Notes: generated by a model not told the origin, from the letters alone. A DNA stretch of 64,000 nt from Paenibacillus sp. OK003 (GCF_900109515.1 NZ_FOBD01000003.1:310001-374000), one strand, 5' to 3'. Shown: positions 18,776 to 28,269, counted from the stretch's first letter. Translations and numbers: made by a program.

Positions 18776-21003
18776 TGTACAGCCTCCTTGCTGGCATAGA
18801 TCTGTTCCAGACGATTACCTTTGCCTTCGAGCAGCCATAGAATCGATGTTACACCGCGCGGGTAATACTTGCTTCCGACTGCCACACCGGCCAGGATCTG
18901 GTCACTCCAGCACCAGTAGGATTCCTCTGGATGCAGCAGCCAGTTTACATGGGCAGCGTCAGAAGCCTTGCCTGTTTTATCCCATTCCACGCCCAGCAGT
19001 TCTCGTGCGATGAATTGGGACAAATATATTTTGCTGAGCCATGAGTTATTGCTCGTAGAGGATAGCTTCCAGCCTCCATCTTCAAACAGACAAGTACCAG
19101 GGACAAGAACTGTTTTAAAATGGGTTCGAAGCGCTTGCAGGTAAGGCCCGAAACGGCCATTTACATCCAGCGCGCCTTCACAGCCGGTGAAGTATGGGAA
19201 CACCAAGCCTTCAATGGCCGGAATGATGCGGGAATCATTATTTTCGGCGATCACTGCCGGAATGTAGCCACCGTCGGTTAACTGGGCTGCGATACTGGCT
19301 GCACAGCGATCCGCCTGACGTCCTGCATGGTGAGACAGATCAGCCAGCTTCTCTGCAGCGAACAGCTTCTCCAGTGCAACATAGACGGCCCAGCATTTGC
19401 CTGCCAGATAGATGTTGTTGCGGGATTGTCCAAGCGACACATCCAGGCTGTCGTATGTGGTAATCTCAGCTCCACCTTTGGTACGACTGCTATCCAGCCC
19501 CATCAGGCCATTGCGTTGTTGTTCATCCGGATGATCCCGGTTCAACATGCTTTCGAAGCAATCCCGAATGACGGGCAGCATCTCTTTAACAAATTCACGA
19601 TCCTGCGTCTGTTCAATATATACCGTTGCACAGCAGAGCCAGTTGACCAGTTCCTCGTGACTCATTTGCGAGAAGCAGTCATCAATGCCCACCAGTTCAT
19701 ATGCCGAGTGTCCCGGACGTGAGAATACATTGGCTACGCCGATATCATGCGTGAACGTAATGCCGCCCGGATATTCCTTCTCTTCGCCCGGGAACCGCAC
19801 TTGATCCGTGTAGCTGTAGCGTTTTACAAACCACTCCAACTCGTTACGTACGGTCCAAGGATTCAAGGCAAGTTCAAAATACAACTGATCTGCGGTCAGA
19901 TCGAGTGTGTTCATCATCCGGTATTCGCCTTCATTTACGATCCAGAACGGCTCTCCATCCGCATCCAGCAGTTGTGTACTTGCATAATAGCTGTGAATGG
20001 AATGGGCGAGCATAAATGACTGATCTTCACTCAAAGCAGCTACACCGAGACGTTGCTCAATTTCCTTACAGGAAGCAGTCAGCTGGTTGAACCGGTTAAG
20101 CGCATATTTCCCGGCACCCAGGATATCTGCAAAATAAAGAGTATACCAATAGGTCGTGTCCATACCCGAAGTAACGATCCCACCACGATAAAAACAGACG
20201 GCAAATTGGTACGTACGCTTCTCTCCGGCAGAAACGTCCATCAACAACGCAGCTGTTTCACCTAGGCCGAAGGCCAGATTCTCACGGTGCTTCTCCTGCA
20301 ATATCTTCTCCAGTGTAAATCCACGTGCAGGCCATAGACCCTCATCCGCGGACAAAATGGCGGTTAGGCGACCTTGTCCAACTCCGGTTAATGTCCCACC
20401 CTCAGGCCCTCCGATGATCCGCATGGCTGAGTAAGGATCATTTCCCTGGTAGCCAAAATATGCTTTACGTGGCTTCCGTCCTTGCGTGTTATCAATTGTC
20501 ATCTCCACCAGCACCGCAGGCACAAGCGCATCCATTAATGCTTCACGATCGCCACTCTGCGGATTGGGTACAGGACGCACAGGTGAGTAAATACTGAAAG
20601 TCAGATCACCCGCCGTCCACGTATCTGTTCCCGAAGTAAACTCGCGCGTAATCTCTTCATCGCGGAACGCTGAAATTAGCGGGCGTGTTCCCTGTACTGC
20701 AACTGCCGCTGGCGTGCTCAATCCACTTTCCGTCGAGGCCGAAGACACCTGATCTGAATCTGAATTGTCCACTTTCTCTACATCATATCGAACGCTTGCA
20801 TCTTCAACGGCTTCGAAAAATGGTAAAGCTTCGTAGTGCTCACTGTCGCGAGATTGTAAACCGATATATATATTCTGATCTGCTGGCTTGCCAAGCTCCA
20901 GGCCTAGTCCGCCTTTGGCTCCTTTGTATCCAAGCGTAAAGCTGGCAAAAGCCCCGATCGGGGAGTGATGGGCATTATAAAAGATAGATTTGGATGTGCT
21001 CAT
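18772..21003 (-). CDS. GH52 beta-xylosidase
   Basis: This 743-residue retaining beta-xylosidase has no signal sequence and acts inside the cell on xylobiose and other short xylo-oligosaccharides. GH52 features include the N-terminal [26 protein letters not shown] with the nucleophile-type glutamate, and [12 protein letters not shown] with the acid/base-type aspartate. It is slightly longer than the roughly 705-residue Geobacillus enzymes, mainly from a Ser/Asp-rich insertion near residues 75-95. It is the first gene of the xylan-oligomer operon (xylosidase, glucuronidase, dehydrogenase), with GAGAGGGG before the ATG and a cre site just upstream. Confidence 0.95.
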   Translation of the reverse strand: MSTSKSIFYNAHHSPIGAFASFTLGYKGAKGGLGLELGKPADQNIYIGLQSRDSEHYEALPFFEAVEDASVRYDVEKVDNSDSDQVSSASTESGLSTPAAVAVQGTRPLISAFRDEEITREFTSGTDTWTAGDLTFSIYSPVRPVPNPQSGDREALMDALVPAVLVEMTIDNTQGRKPRKAYFGYQGNDPYSAMRIIGGPEGGTLTGVGQGRLTAILSADEGLWPARGFTLEKILQEKHRENLAFGLGETAALLMDVSAGEKRTYQFAVCFYRGGIVTSGMDTTYWYTLYFADILGAGKYALNRFNQLTASCKEIEQRLGVAALSEDQSFMLAHSIHSYYASTQLLDADGEPFWIVNEGEYRMMNTLDLTADQLYFELALNPWTVRNELEWFVKRYSYTDQVRFPGEEKEYPGGITFTHDIGVANVFSRPGHSAYELVGIDDCFSQMSHEELVNWLCCATVYIEQTQDREFVKEMLPVIRDCFESMLNRDHPDEQQRNGLMGLDSSRTKGGAEITTYDSLDVSLGQSRNNIYLAGKCWAVYVALEKLFAAEKLADLSHHAGRQADRCAASIAAQLTDGGYIPAVIAENNDSRIIPAIEGLVFPYFTGCEGALDVNGRFGPYLQALRTHFKTVLVPGTCLFEDGGWKLSSTSNNSWLSKIYLSQFIARELLGVEWDKTGKASDAAHVNWLLHPEESYWCWSDQILAGVAVGSKYYPRGVTSILWLLEGKGNRLEQIYASKEAVQ

Positions 21004-21029
21004 GAACGATGACCCCTCTCAAAATGGTT

Positions 21030-21043
21030 TGCATACGTTTTCA
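21030..21043 (-). promoter_or_regulatory. cre (CcpA) site of the xylosidase operon
   Basis: Read on the minus strand, TGAAAACGTATGCA fits the cre consensus WTGNAANCGNWNNCW. It lies 27 bp upstream of the beta-xylosidase start, in the right place for carbon catabolite repression by transcription block. Confidence 0.7.
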
Positions 21044-21056
21044 TTAGCCCCATCCT

Positions 21057-21084
21057 ACCATGGGCATTCCTTCGTAGACCATGG
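21057..21084. promoter_or_regulatory. Candidate AraC-type operator, two ACCATGG repeats
   Basis: ACCATGG occurs at 21057-21063 and again at 21078-21084, exactly 21 bp apart, which puts both on one face of the helix. AraC-family activators often bind direct repeats with this spacing. The site lies between the xylosidase operon and the divergent AraC gene. The assignment is inferred. Confidence 0.4.
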
Positions 21085-21124
21085 TCAAATCAATCGGATA
21101 TTTACCCAAATCAAGCTAATAGAC

Positions 21125-21130
21125 TATAAT
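21125..21130 (+). promoter_or_regulatory. -10 element for the AraC regulator gene
   Basis: TATAAT lies 53 bp before the ATG at 21183. The -35 at the proper distance (TTTACC region) is weak, which fits a modest or activated promoter. Confidence 0.45.
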
Positions 21131-21182
21131 ATAAATAAAGCGGTTACATCTGTTTCTATACTTTTTATCAAGGGGGTCTCCC

Positions 21183-22094
21183 ATGTCTTCCACCTATTTG
21201 CCTCCCGCTTTGGGAGAGAGTGTACATGAGGTATTTTACCCGGACGTTCAAACAACGGTGAATTTGTTCGCTATACATTTGCGAAGTGTAGGGGCCAATT
21301 GGGATTATCCAGCCCATGAACATCCACAATATGAGCTGAATTATGTAACGGAAGGCGAACAATACATGACCGTGGACGGCAAGCTGTATATTCAAAAGGC
21401 TGGAGAATTGCTCCTGATTCCTCCAGGAAGCATTCATTCCAGCCTGAGCCATAACGGCAAGGGGTTTACGTATTTTTGCATGCATTTTGATATCGATGAT
21501 CAGTTATTTCTCTCGTTGCTTGCACGAATCAAGCAGGTTTTGTTCGATGCAGATAATCCGGTTACCCGCCAGATCGAGCCTGTCCTTCGCAAATTAATGT
21601 CTTCTGCGGACAACCGGGCGGCGAGTACGATGGTGCAGCGCATGCAGCTGCAATCGGCGGTATTTGAGTTGTTCGGCCATTTATGGGAGGCTGTCTCTCA
21701 GGAAGCTGCTCAATTGTTCACGGACGGATATGAGAAAATCGAACTGGCCCATCAGATTCGTAATCGGCTGCAAGGACTGGTGAGTCAGCAGTTCAAGCAG
21801 GGACGTGAGTCCGACAGCCATTATGGCATTGATGATATTGCTGCAGAGCTGGGCATCAGTTCCTCCCATTGTAACCGAATATTTCGGCAGGTATATGGTC
21901 AGTCTCCGCGTGTATATTTATCTGAAATGGTTCTGCATGAAGCAAAAGTTCTGCTGGGTAACCCCAAGCTGTCGGTGCAGAACATCGCTGCCATGCTAGG
22001 TTACAAGGATATTGCGCATTTTAGTCGTCAATTCAAGCGCTGGTCAGGGATTTCACCCACACGCTATAGACAGGAACAGCCTGCTCCCGAATGA
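21183..22094 (+). CDS. AraC family transcriptional regulator
   Basis: This 303-residue regulator has an N-terminal cupin sugar-sensing domain (HEHPQYELNYVTEGE and LLLIPPGSIHS, about residues 40-85) and a C-terminal double helix-turn-helix. In the latter, GIDDIAAELGISSSHCNRIF and LSVQNIAAMLGYKDIAHFSR, then FKRWSGISPTRYR, are typical of AraC/XylS. It is divergent from the beta-xylosidase operon and very probably activates it in response to xylose, xylo-oligosaccharide or aldouronate. The RBS is AAGGGGG. No terminator with a T run follows; it converges on the ALDH gene. Confidence 0.92.
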   Translation: MSSTYLPPALGESVHEVFYPDVQTTVNLFAIHLRSVGANWDYPAHEHPQYELNYVTEGEQYMTVDGKLYIQKAGELLLIPPGSIHSSLSHNGKGFTYFCMHFDIDDQLFLSLLARIKQVLFDADNPVTRQIEPVLRKLMSSADNRAASTMVQRMQLQSAVFELFGHLWEAVSQEAAQLFTDGYEKIELAHQIRNRLQGLVSQQFKQGRESDSHYGIDDIAAELGISSSHCNRIFRQVYGQSPRVYLSEMVLHEAKVLLGNPKLSVQNIAAMLGYKDIAHFSRQFKRWSGISPTRYRQEQPAPE

Positions 22095-22158
22095 GCTTCA
22101 TCCATTGAACATCATTCCAGTATGGCATTTAATTGTGTACGATTAAACGCCCGTTCTT

Positions 22159-23559
22159 TTATTTCAAAAGACGTTTAATCGTCTTCAGCTTGTTATCGTA
22201 TGGCGGATATAAAATCGACAAGTTCAATCTGGTACTCTTTTTCAGCACACTTTTCATATGAGAGAAGGTCTCCAGGCTATAACGCCCGTGATATGAACCA
22301 AGACCAGAATGTCCTACCCCTCCAAACGGCAGACGTGGGTTGGCTACATGGGTAATCGTATCGTTAATGCATCCTCCCCCAAAAGAAACCTCACGCATCA
22401 CTTTATCCTGTAATTGTGTATCCGATGTAAAGAGATAGAGCGCCAGCGGTTTTGGCCGCTTCACAATACCTGCAATCGCCTCATCAATATGGGTATAACT
22501 GATAATCGGCAGAATTGGACCAAAAATTTCGTCTTCCATTGTAGCTGCTTCCCACGATTCAGCATCAATAAATGTCGGATCAATAAAGTTGTCTTCCTCA
22601 TCGGATTGACCACCATAGATGACGTGGGCTTGATCGCGTTCAATAAGGGTCGTGAGACGCTTGAAATGGGCCTTGTTGACGATTCGCCCATAGTCTTTAT
22701 TGTGCTGGATATCTGTCCCGAAGAACGTTTCCACTGCTGCTTTCATCTCGCTGATCAACGGATCTTTCACCTGTTCATGCACAAGCAGATAATCCGGAGC
22801 GATGCAGGTCTGGCCCGTATTGAGCAGCTTCCCCCATATAATACGCTGTGCAGCCACTTTGAGATCTGCGTGCTGATCCACGATAACCGGACTTTTACCG
22901 CCAAGCTCCAGCGTAACCGGAACAAGATTTTTGGCAGCGGCCTCCATGACGATTTTGCCAACCGGTACACTTCCTGTAAAAAAGATATAGTCAAAAGGCG
23001 CATGAATAAGCGCCGTGGTTGTATCTTTGGCTCCTTCGACCACGTGAACGTATGCTGGTTCGAATACCGAGCTAATCATCTCGCGAATAACAGCTGAGAC
23101 GGCTGGTGTGTTCTCTGATGCCTTGAGGACTGCCGTATTGCCTGCTGCCAATGCTCCAACCAGAGGTTCTATTAACAGCTGGAATGGATAGTTAAAAGGT
23201 CCAATAATCAATACTGCACCATACGGCTCAGGAATGATATAACTTTTGGAACCGATCAGCGCAAATTGGGTTTTGACTTTGACCGGCTTGACCCATTTCT
23301 TCACTTGCCGAATGGTGTGCGAGATACTATCCAGCATAAATCCAATCTCAGTAGTATACGATTCGAACTCACTTTTGCCCAAATCCTGATAGAGCGCCTC
23401 GGTAAGACGGGACTCATACTTCTGAATCGCCTGTTTCAATCGGGTTAAATGTGTAATGCGAGACTCGGCCGAACGAGTAGCCCCTGAGCGAAAAAACTGC
23501 CGTTGCTGCTGTAAAATTTCTTCGACTTCATGTTCGCTTAATTCCTGCATGACACTCAT
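22159..23559 (-). CDS. Aldehyde dehydrogenase (class 3-like)
   Basis: This 466-residue NAD(P)-dependent aldehyde dehydrogenase is of the short class 3/fatty aldehyde type (B. subtilis YwdH-like). Visible motifs are GPFNYPFQL, the cofactor loop FTGSVPVGK, the general-base glutamate in ELGGKSP and the catalytic cysteine in NTGQTCIAPDY, followed by the C-terminal GGVGHSGLGSYHG. I used the ATG at 23559, nine bases after GAGGAG; a TTG at 23568 abuts that site directly and is less likely. It lies 88 bp downstream of an ArsR-type regulator and may be its target. Confidence 0.93.
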   Translation of the reverse strand: MSVMQELSEHEVEEILQQQRQFFRSGATRSAESRITHLTRLKQAIQKYESRLTEALYQDLGKSEFESYTTEIGFMLDSISHTIRQVKKWVKPVKVKTQFALIGSKSYIIPEPYGAVLIIGPFNYPFQLLIEPLVGALAAGNTAVLKASENTPAVSAVIREMISSVFEPAYVHVVEGAKDTTTALIHAPFDYIFFTGSVPVGKIVMEAAAKNLVPVTLELGGKSPVIVDQHADLKVAAQRIIWGKLLNTGQTCIAPDYLLVHEQVKDPLISEMKAAVETFFGTDIQHNKDYGRIVNKAHFKRLTTLIERDQAHVIYGGQSDEEDNFIDPTFIDAESWEAATMEDEIFGPILPIISYTHIDEAIAGIVKRPKPLALYLFTSDTQLQDKVMREVSFGGGCINDTITHVANPRLPFGGVGHSGLGSYHGRYSLETFSHMKSVLKKSTRLNLSILYPPYDNKLKTIKRLLK

Positions 23560-23647
23560 ACAATCCAACTCCTCTTATAGTTAATGATTATTCGTTTAAA
23601 CATACGAACGTATAGCCCACATGCCTAGGCATGTTAACAACTCTTGC

Positions 23648-23950
23648 TTACAAACACTCTTCTTCCAATGCCCCAACCAGTTCCTTCAACAGCTCGACCG
23701 AGGACCTTAATGAAGCGGAATAATATCGCTGTGTGCCCTTCTGTTCTACGGAGATGAGCCCTTTCTCAAGCAATAACTTGAGATGATGAGATATAGCAGG
23801 TCGTGACAGGTTGAACTGTTCTGTAATTTCATTCACTGTCATGCTGCCCTTCTCACTAAGAGCAAGTAAAATCGCTTGTCGATGATTGTCGCTAAGTACC
23901 TGGAATAAGGGGATGCAGGTTTGAAAAATAGATATCGCTTTTTGTCCCAT
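23648..23950 (-). CDS. ArsR family helix-turn-helix regulator
   Basis: This 100-residue winged-helix repressor has MTVNEITEQFNLSRPAISHH as its recognition HTH (about 38-57) and the wing GLISVEQKGTQRYYS. The ELCVCDL metal-binding motif of ArsR/SmtB sensors is missing, and the only cysteines are at position 12 and near the C-terminus, so classical metal sensing is unlikely. It is closer to the SdpR/YceK-like group. The RBS is GAGGTGAAACC. A perfect 10-bp palindrome sits about 45 bp upstream of its start, suggesting autoregulation. The next gene downstream is the ALDH. Confidence 0.9.
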   Translation of the reverse strand: MGQKAISIFQTCIPLFQVLSDNHRQAILLALSEKGSMTVNEITEQFNLSRPAISHHLKLLLEKGLISVEQKGTQRYYSASLRSSVELLKELVGALEEECL

Positions 23951-23996
23951 GGTTTCACCTCTATATGTTCTAAAGTTATCACAATTATCATGCCTG

Positions 23997-24018
23997 TAGG
24001 TTTAAATGTTTAAACCTA
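23997..24018 (-). promoter_or_regulatory. Probable ArsR-family operator
   Basis: TAGGTTTAAA, two bases, then TTTAAACCTA form a perfect inverted repeat 47 bp before the ArsR start. A related GTTTAAAC core flanked by TTCGT/ACGAA arms occurs between the ArsR and ALDH genes near 23590-23610. Confidence 0.65.
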
Positions 24019-24097
24019 TTAACTATAGTTTACTCCAGCATCCCGTTAACAGCAAGCCGTTTCAAATAAATTGTAGAATAACTTATATAAAGCGCTT

Positions 24098-24127
24098 CCA
24101 TACTACCATACAAGTATGGTAGTATGG
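24098..24127 (+). promoter_or_regulatory. Operator for the GntR regulator, four half-sites
   Basis: A perfect 30-bp palindrome built from CCATAC, TA, CCATAC, AA, GTATGG, TA, GTATGG. It lies 19 bp before the GntR gene start and probably covers the transcription start, so autorepression is likely. GCGCTTCCA just upstream is a weak cre-like match with two mismatches. Confidence 0.72.
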
Positions 24128-24146
24128 CCTTGAAGGAGTTGAGATT

Positions 24147-24878
24147 ATGGAATTTTCCCCTAGGTCTTCGTCCAAATCCGAATTATTATCATCCTTAATA
24201 AACCCGTCTTCTCTGAACAAACAGGCATTCTCTTCTCGTGAGGCGGTCTATACGACGTTGAAGCAGTTGATTCTGAGTTTAAAGCTGCCTCCCGGTACCG
24301 CCATCTCGGAGAAAGAGATCTCGCTTGAGTTCAATGTAAGTCGGACCCCTGTTCGAGAAAGCTTCGTCCGATTAGCGCAGGAAGGTCTGCTGGAGGTCTA
24401 TCCGCAGCGGGGTACCTATGTGTCTCTGATTCAGGTTGATCTCGTGGAGGAAGCACGTTTCATGCGTGAACAGCTTGAGCGTGCCGTCATACGGCTTGCG
24501 TGTGTGCAATTTCCAGATGAACACATGAGAATATTGGAGCAGAACCTTGCGCAGCAGCAGGAATGCATACTTGAACCGGATGATGAACGAATGTTCGGAT
24601 TGGATGAGGAATTCCATAGTACTCTCTTTGCAGGCTGTAACAAAAAAAACACCTGGTCCATGATCCAGCATATGAACGTGCATCTGAACCGCAGCCGAAT
24701 GCTCCGTCTGTCTTCGGATCATCATTGGGGTCACTTGCTCGAACAGCATCGATCCATGGTTCAGGCGATACAACAGCACGATGCCCAAACGGCGGAGCAC
24801 ATGATGCAGGAACATCTGCATTTGACCGTTACGGATCTGGCTGTCCTGCGGGATACATACCCTTCCTATTTTCAATGA
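24147..24878 (+). CDS. GntR family regulator (FadR/FCD type), probable glucuronate regulator
   Basis: This 243-residue regulator has an N-terminal winged HTH (ISEKEISLEFNVSRTPVRES, about 52-71) and an FCD ligand domain with the helical pattern LDEEFHSTLF and the metal/ligand histidines of EQHRSMVQAIQQHD and HLHLTV. It is the first gene of a three-gene unit with mannonate dehydratase and an SDR, so UxuR/ExuR-like sensing of a hexuronate pathway intermediate is inferred. The RBS is GAAGGAG. A perfect 30-bp palindrome lies at its promoter. Confidence 0.9.
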   Translation: MEFSPRSSSKSELLSSLINPSSLNKQAFSSREAVYTTLKQLILSLKLPPGTAISEKEISLEFNVSRTPVRESFVRLAQEGLLEVYPQRGTYVSLIQVDLVEEARFMREQLERAVIRLACVQFPDEHMRILEQNLAQQQECILEPDDERMFGLDEEFHSTLFAGCNKKNTWSMIQHMNVHLNRSRMLRLSSDHHWGHLLEQHRSMVQAIQQHDAQTAEHMMQEHLHLTVTDLAVLRDTYPSYFQ

Positions 24879-24925
24879 TGATGGATCTACCTGGTCTTTA
24901 AACTAATCTTGATGAGGTGAATGTG

Positions 24926-25993
24926 ATGAGAATGGTTTTTCGCTGGTTTGGAGAAGGCAATGATACCGTAACACTTGACCACATTCGGCAGATTCCCGGA
25001 GTCGAAGGCATTGTATGGGCGCTGCATGATGTTCTGGCAGGTGAGGAATGGCCTATGGACAAAATTTTGGCGGTCAAAGCTGCTGCGGATCAGGCTGGGT
25101 TACATCTGGATGTCGTTGAGAGTGTTAACATTCATGAAGATATCAAGCTTGGTCTGCCTACACGTGATCGATATATTGAGAATTACAAAAAAACGATGGA
25201 AAAACTCGCCCAGGTAGGCGTTAAAGTGATCTGTTACAACTTCATGCCGATCTTTGATTGGCTGCGTACCGATTTGCATAAGGAGATGGAAGATGGCTCT
25301 ACCGCCCTCTTCTACGAGAATAGCAAAATTGCCGATATTGAACCGCTGGAATTGGTTCGACGCATTACCGAAAATTCTGCATTGACGATGCCTGGCTGGG
25401 AACCGGAACGATTGCAGTATTTAACAGGTCTGTTCGAAGCCTATAAGGATGTAACAGAGGAAGATATGTGGGAACACGCTCGTTATTTCCTGCAGGAGAT
25501 CATTCCTACTGCTGAACGGTTAGGTATTCGAATGGCCATTCATCCGGATGATCCGCCTTGGCCGATCTTTGGTCTGCCGAAGATTATTACGAGTCAAGAC
25601 AATATTCGCAGATATCTGAACTTGTATGATAGCCCTTACAATAGTGTAACGTTGTGCAGCGGCTCTCTTGGAGCTAATCCGAACAATGATATTATCGGTA
25701 TGATCCACGAGTTCAAGGACCGTATTCCTTTTGCCCATATCCGTAATGTCAAAATCTACGATAATGGAGACTTTATCGAGACATCCCACCGCAGTCAGGA
25801 TGGAAATGTCGATATTGCCGGTGTTGTGGAAGCCTATCACGATATTGGATTTGAAGGTTATGCACGACCAGACCACGGACGCCATCTCTGGGGAGAACAA
25901 TGTAGACCTGGATATGGACTCTATGATCGGGCTCTGGGGATTATGTATCTGTGGGGCGTCTGGGATTCCCTGCAAAGGAGGTCAAAAGCATGA
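24926..25993 (+). CDS. uxuA: Mannonate dehydratase
   Basis: This 355-residue enzyme of the UxuA TIM-barrel family dehydrates D-mannonate to 2-keto-3-deoxy-D-gluconate in glucuronate catabolism. Family features are the N-terminal [31 protein letters not shown], the [12 protein letters not shown] segment, HIRNVK and the C-terminal [13 protein letters not shown] with metal ligands. The ATG at 24926 is preferred over the GTG at 24917 because AGGTG lies seven bases before it. The stop overlaps the next gene's ATG by 4 bp, indicating coupling. The enzyme is the expected sequel to glucuronate released by AguA. Confidence 0.96.
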   Translation: MRMVFRWFGEGNDTVTLDHIRQIPGVEGIVWALHDVLAGEEWPMDKILAVKAAADQAGLHLDVVESVNIHEDIKLGLPTRDRYIENYKKTMEKLAQVGVKVICYNFMPIFDWLRTDLHKEMEDGSTALFYENSKIADIEPLELVRRITENSALTMPGWEPERLQYLTGLFEAYKDVTEEDMWEHARYFLQEIIPTAERLGIRMAIHPDDPPWPIFGLPKIITSQDNIRRYLNLYDSPYNSVTLCSGSLGANPNNDIIGMIHEFKDRIPFAHIRNVKIYDNGDFIETSHRSQDGNVDIAGVVEAYHDIGFEGYARPDHGRHLWGEQCRPGYGLYDRALGIMYLWGVWDSLQRRSKA

Positions 25994-26853
25994 GTGACTT
26001 TGCCAAAGAAAGATCAAATCGTCTGGAAGGCAGAACAGCTGTAATTACTGGCGGGGCAGGTGTTTTATGTCGTTCCATGGCTGAAGAGCTCGCGCGACAT
26101 GGCGCAAGTGTAGCCATCTTGAACCGTACCATATCCAAAGGGGAAGAAGTTGTTGCGGCAATCGAGGCTCAAGGCGGAAAAGCAATCGCTGTAGCTTGTG
26201 ATGTGACCCAGGCCGATAGTGTAATAGCGGCAGCAGCTGTTGTTCAGGAGAAGCTTGGACCTTGCGATATCCTTATTAACGGAGCGGGTGGCAACCTTGC
26301 CAGCGCCAATACCACGAATGAAATTTTCAGACAGGAAGATCTCGAGCAGCCGGATATCACTACTTTTTTTGATGTAAGTGTCGAGGGATTCCGTCAGGTG
26401 ATGGATCTGAACTTTGTTGGGTCCCTCATCCCTACCCAAATCTTCGCAAGACAAATGATTGAACGTGATGTTCCTGCTACCGTCATTAATATTTCGTCCA
26501 TGAGTGCCCCGTCGCCCATGACCAAAGTTCCTGCGTACAGTGCAGCCAAAGCCGCGATTAACAATTTCACGCAATGGCTTGCGGTACATCTGGCCGAATC
26601 GGGAATCCGAGTAAACGCCATTGCCCCAGGCTTCTTCCTGACTGAGCAAAACCGTAATCTGCTCCTTAAGCCGGATGGCTCGCCGACCGAACGTTCAAGC
26701 AAAATCATTGCTCACACACCAATGCGGCGCTTTGGCAAACCGGAAGATCTTCTGGGCACGCTGATGTGGCTGGCAGATGAACGTCAGTCCGGTTTTGTTA
26801 CAGGTACGGTTATTCCTGTAGATGGTGGGTTTATGGCTTACTCGGGTGTATGA
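25990..26853 (+). CDS. uxuB: SDR-type D-fructuronate/mannonate oxidoreductase
   Basis: This 287-residue short-chain dehydrogenase resembles the YjmF-type fructuronate reductases of Bacilli, which replace the long-chain UxuB of E. coli. It has TGGAGVLC as the nucleotide loop, NGAGGN, the Ser of NISSMSA, YSAAK and a C-terminal [11 protein letters not shown]. Its ATG sits in the stop codon of uxuA, six bases after AAAGGAGGTC. The expected reaction is NADH-dependent interconversion of D-fructuronate and D-mannonate; this is inferred from the uxuA coupling and the general SDR similarity. An intrinsic terminator follows. Confidence 0.88.
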   Translation: MSDFAKERSNRLEGRTAVITGGAGVLCRSMAEELARHGASVAILNRTISKGEEVVAAIEAQGGKAIAVACDVTQADSVIAAAAVVQEKLGPCDILINGAGGNLASANTTNEIFRQEDLEQPDITTFFDVSVEGFRQVMDLNFVGSLIPTQIFARQMIERDVPATVINISSMSAPSPMTKVPAYSAAKAAINNFTQWLAVHLAESGIRVNAIAPGFFLTEQNRNLLLKPDGSPTERSSKIIAHTPMRRFGKPEDLLGTLMWLADERQSGFVTGTVIPVDGGFMAYSGV

Positions 26854-26913
26854 CCTCTATTCTATTTACTATTCCATGGATTGACCGAATTAAAGATATG
26901 TATCGAATGACGA

Positions 26914-26951
26914 ACCGAAGCCTGGAGCACTTAGCCAGGTTTCGGTTTTTT
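26914..26951 (+). terminator. Intrinsic terminator of the uxu operon
   Basis: CCGAAGCCTGG pairs with CCAGGTTTCGG (one G-U) across AGCACTTAG and is followed by TTTTTT. Confidence 0.92.
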
Positions 26952-27084
26952 GCGTTCAAGAATAAGATTATCCAGCCTAGGAAAAGCTTGTTATAGCCCA
27001 CAAATATGCTGGGTTGAATTAAAGGATGACATCAAGCATTACTTTTTCAATCTGTAAGACGAAGCGAAGGAAGGTGATACATGC

Positions 27085-27813
27085 ATGATGGAAGAAACAT
27101 GGGTTGTTGCTGTGCGATCGATTATCGCCTTTCTAACCCTAATCATCTATACCAGGGTGCTGGGCAAACAACAAATGGGCAACTTGACGTATTTTGATTA
27201 CATTAACGGTATTACGATCGGTTCCATCGCAGGTACATTTGCGACCGATCTATCTTCCAAGGCGTGGATTCATTTTGTGGCCTTGACCATTTTCACCATT
27301 ATCACGATTATCTTTCAGTATATTACGCTGAAAAATCGTACCATCTCCAAACTGATGGATTCTGACCCCACACTGATCATCCAGAATGGTAAAATTCTCG
27401 AACAAAACCTGAGTAAAATGCGTGTGAAATTTGACGAATTGACCATGATGCTACGGCAAAAGGATGTATTTGATATTACAACGCTGGATTATGCCATTCT
27501 GGAACCGGACGGCAGTCTCTCGGTTGTGTTAAAACCTGAGAATCAACCGGTAACCGCAAAGGACATGCATATGCATCCTCCCAAGAGCAAGCTGATGACC
27601 GAGATTATCATTGACGGTTTGCTAATTAAGCAAAATTTGGCGGAACGCAACAAAGATACGAACTGGCTCAGCGAGCAGTTGAAGAAGCAAAAAGTGACCA
27701 TACAGGATATTGCTTTTGCCGCCATTTTGCCTAACGATAAACTGTATATTGATCTATTTGAGGATAAGATCACCGAAAAACTCGATATGGGCGATTATGA
27801 GGGGCCTTTCTAA
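27085..27813 (+). CDS. DUF421 domain-containing membrane protein (YetF-like)
   Basis: This 242-residue protein has three N-terminal membrane helices (about 8-25, 45-60 and 62-80). A cytoplasmic part follows with the conserved DUF421 segments SKLMDSDPTLIIQNGKI and LDYAILEPDGSLSV, and the C-terminal dimerisation-like domain typical of YetF/YrbG/YkjA. The biochemical function is not known; B. subtilis homologues have been linked to spore or envelope traits. AAGGTGAT precedes overlapping ATG codons at 27085 and 27088. It is followed after 23 bp by a DUF4363 gene, a pairing frequent in Bacilli. Confidence 0.9.
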   Translation: MMEETWVVAVRSIIAFLTLIIYTRVLGKQQMGNLTYFDYINGITIGSIAGTFATDLSSKAWIHFVALTIFTIITIIFQYITLKNRTISKLMDSDPTLIIQNGKILEQNLSKMRVKFDELTMMLRQKDVFDITTLDYAILEPDGSLSVVLKPENQPVTAKDMHMHPPKSKLMTEIIIDGLLIKQNLAERNKDTNWLSEQLKKQKVTIQDIAFAAILPNDKLYIDLFEDKITEKLDMGDYEGPF

Positions 27814-27836
27814 ATTTACATGAAGGAGGCGATGGA

Positions 27837-28208
27837 ATGAAATCGCGTTTCTGGTTGCTGTATGTGCTTCCGATCTGCCTCATTCTTGTGTTCGTTGCGA
27901 TAATGGCAAGCGGAGCCCTTCTCAAAAAGCCCTTTGGTGCTGATGATCGTTTGCTTGAATCTGTACAAACATTAGAGAAACAGGTTGAGGGCAAAAAATG
28001 GACTGAAGCCAAGTCCCAAATCGATTACGCAATGAAAGCCTGGGACAAGATCGTCAATCGCATACAGTTCAGTGTGGAGCGTGAGACGATTTACGATATT
28101 CTGGGTACCCTAGCACGGATGAAGGGCGGTATTGCCGCAGAGGATGATAAGGCGATCATGGAAGAAATTTATTACTTTTATGTGTTATGGGACAATCTTG
28201 GAGATTGA
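27837..28208 (+). CDS. DUF4363 family protein
   Basis: This 123-residue protein has one N-terminal membrane helix (about 5-25) and a helical outer part with a regular pattern, including LEKQVEGKKWTEAKSQIDYA and the C-terminal EIYYFYVLWDNLGD. It matches DUF4363, usually encoded next to DUF421 proteins, and probably works with the gene before it. Its function is unknown. GGAGG is eight bases before the ATG; a nearer ATG (ATGGAATGA) stops after two codons. Confidence 0.82.
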   Translation: MKSRFWLLYVLPICLILVFVAIMASGALLKKPFGADDRLLESVQTLEKQVEGKKWTEAKSQIDYAMKAWDKIVNRIQFSVERETIYDILGTLARMKGGIAAEDDKAIMEEIYYFYVLWDNLGD

Positions 28209-28224
28209 CCTGAAGACACGCAAA

Positions 28225-28260
28225 AAGGCACTCTCCTTTAATAAAAAAAGGAAGTGCCTT
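28225..28260. terminator. Bidirectional terminator
   Basis: AAGGCACT and TCCTTT pair with AAAGGA and AGTGCCTT, with one bulged C. It separates the DUF4363 gene from the convergent M50 gene. Confidence 0.75.
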
Positions 28261-28269
28261 CTCTGTTTT

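Noticed and set aside
22139..22182. Perfect 11-bp inverted repeat ACGATTAAACG/CGTTTAATCGT as terminator
   Set aside because: One arm is inside the ALDH coding end and no T tract follows on either strand. It may still form a hairpin, but I do not call it a terminator.
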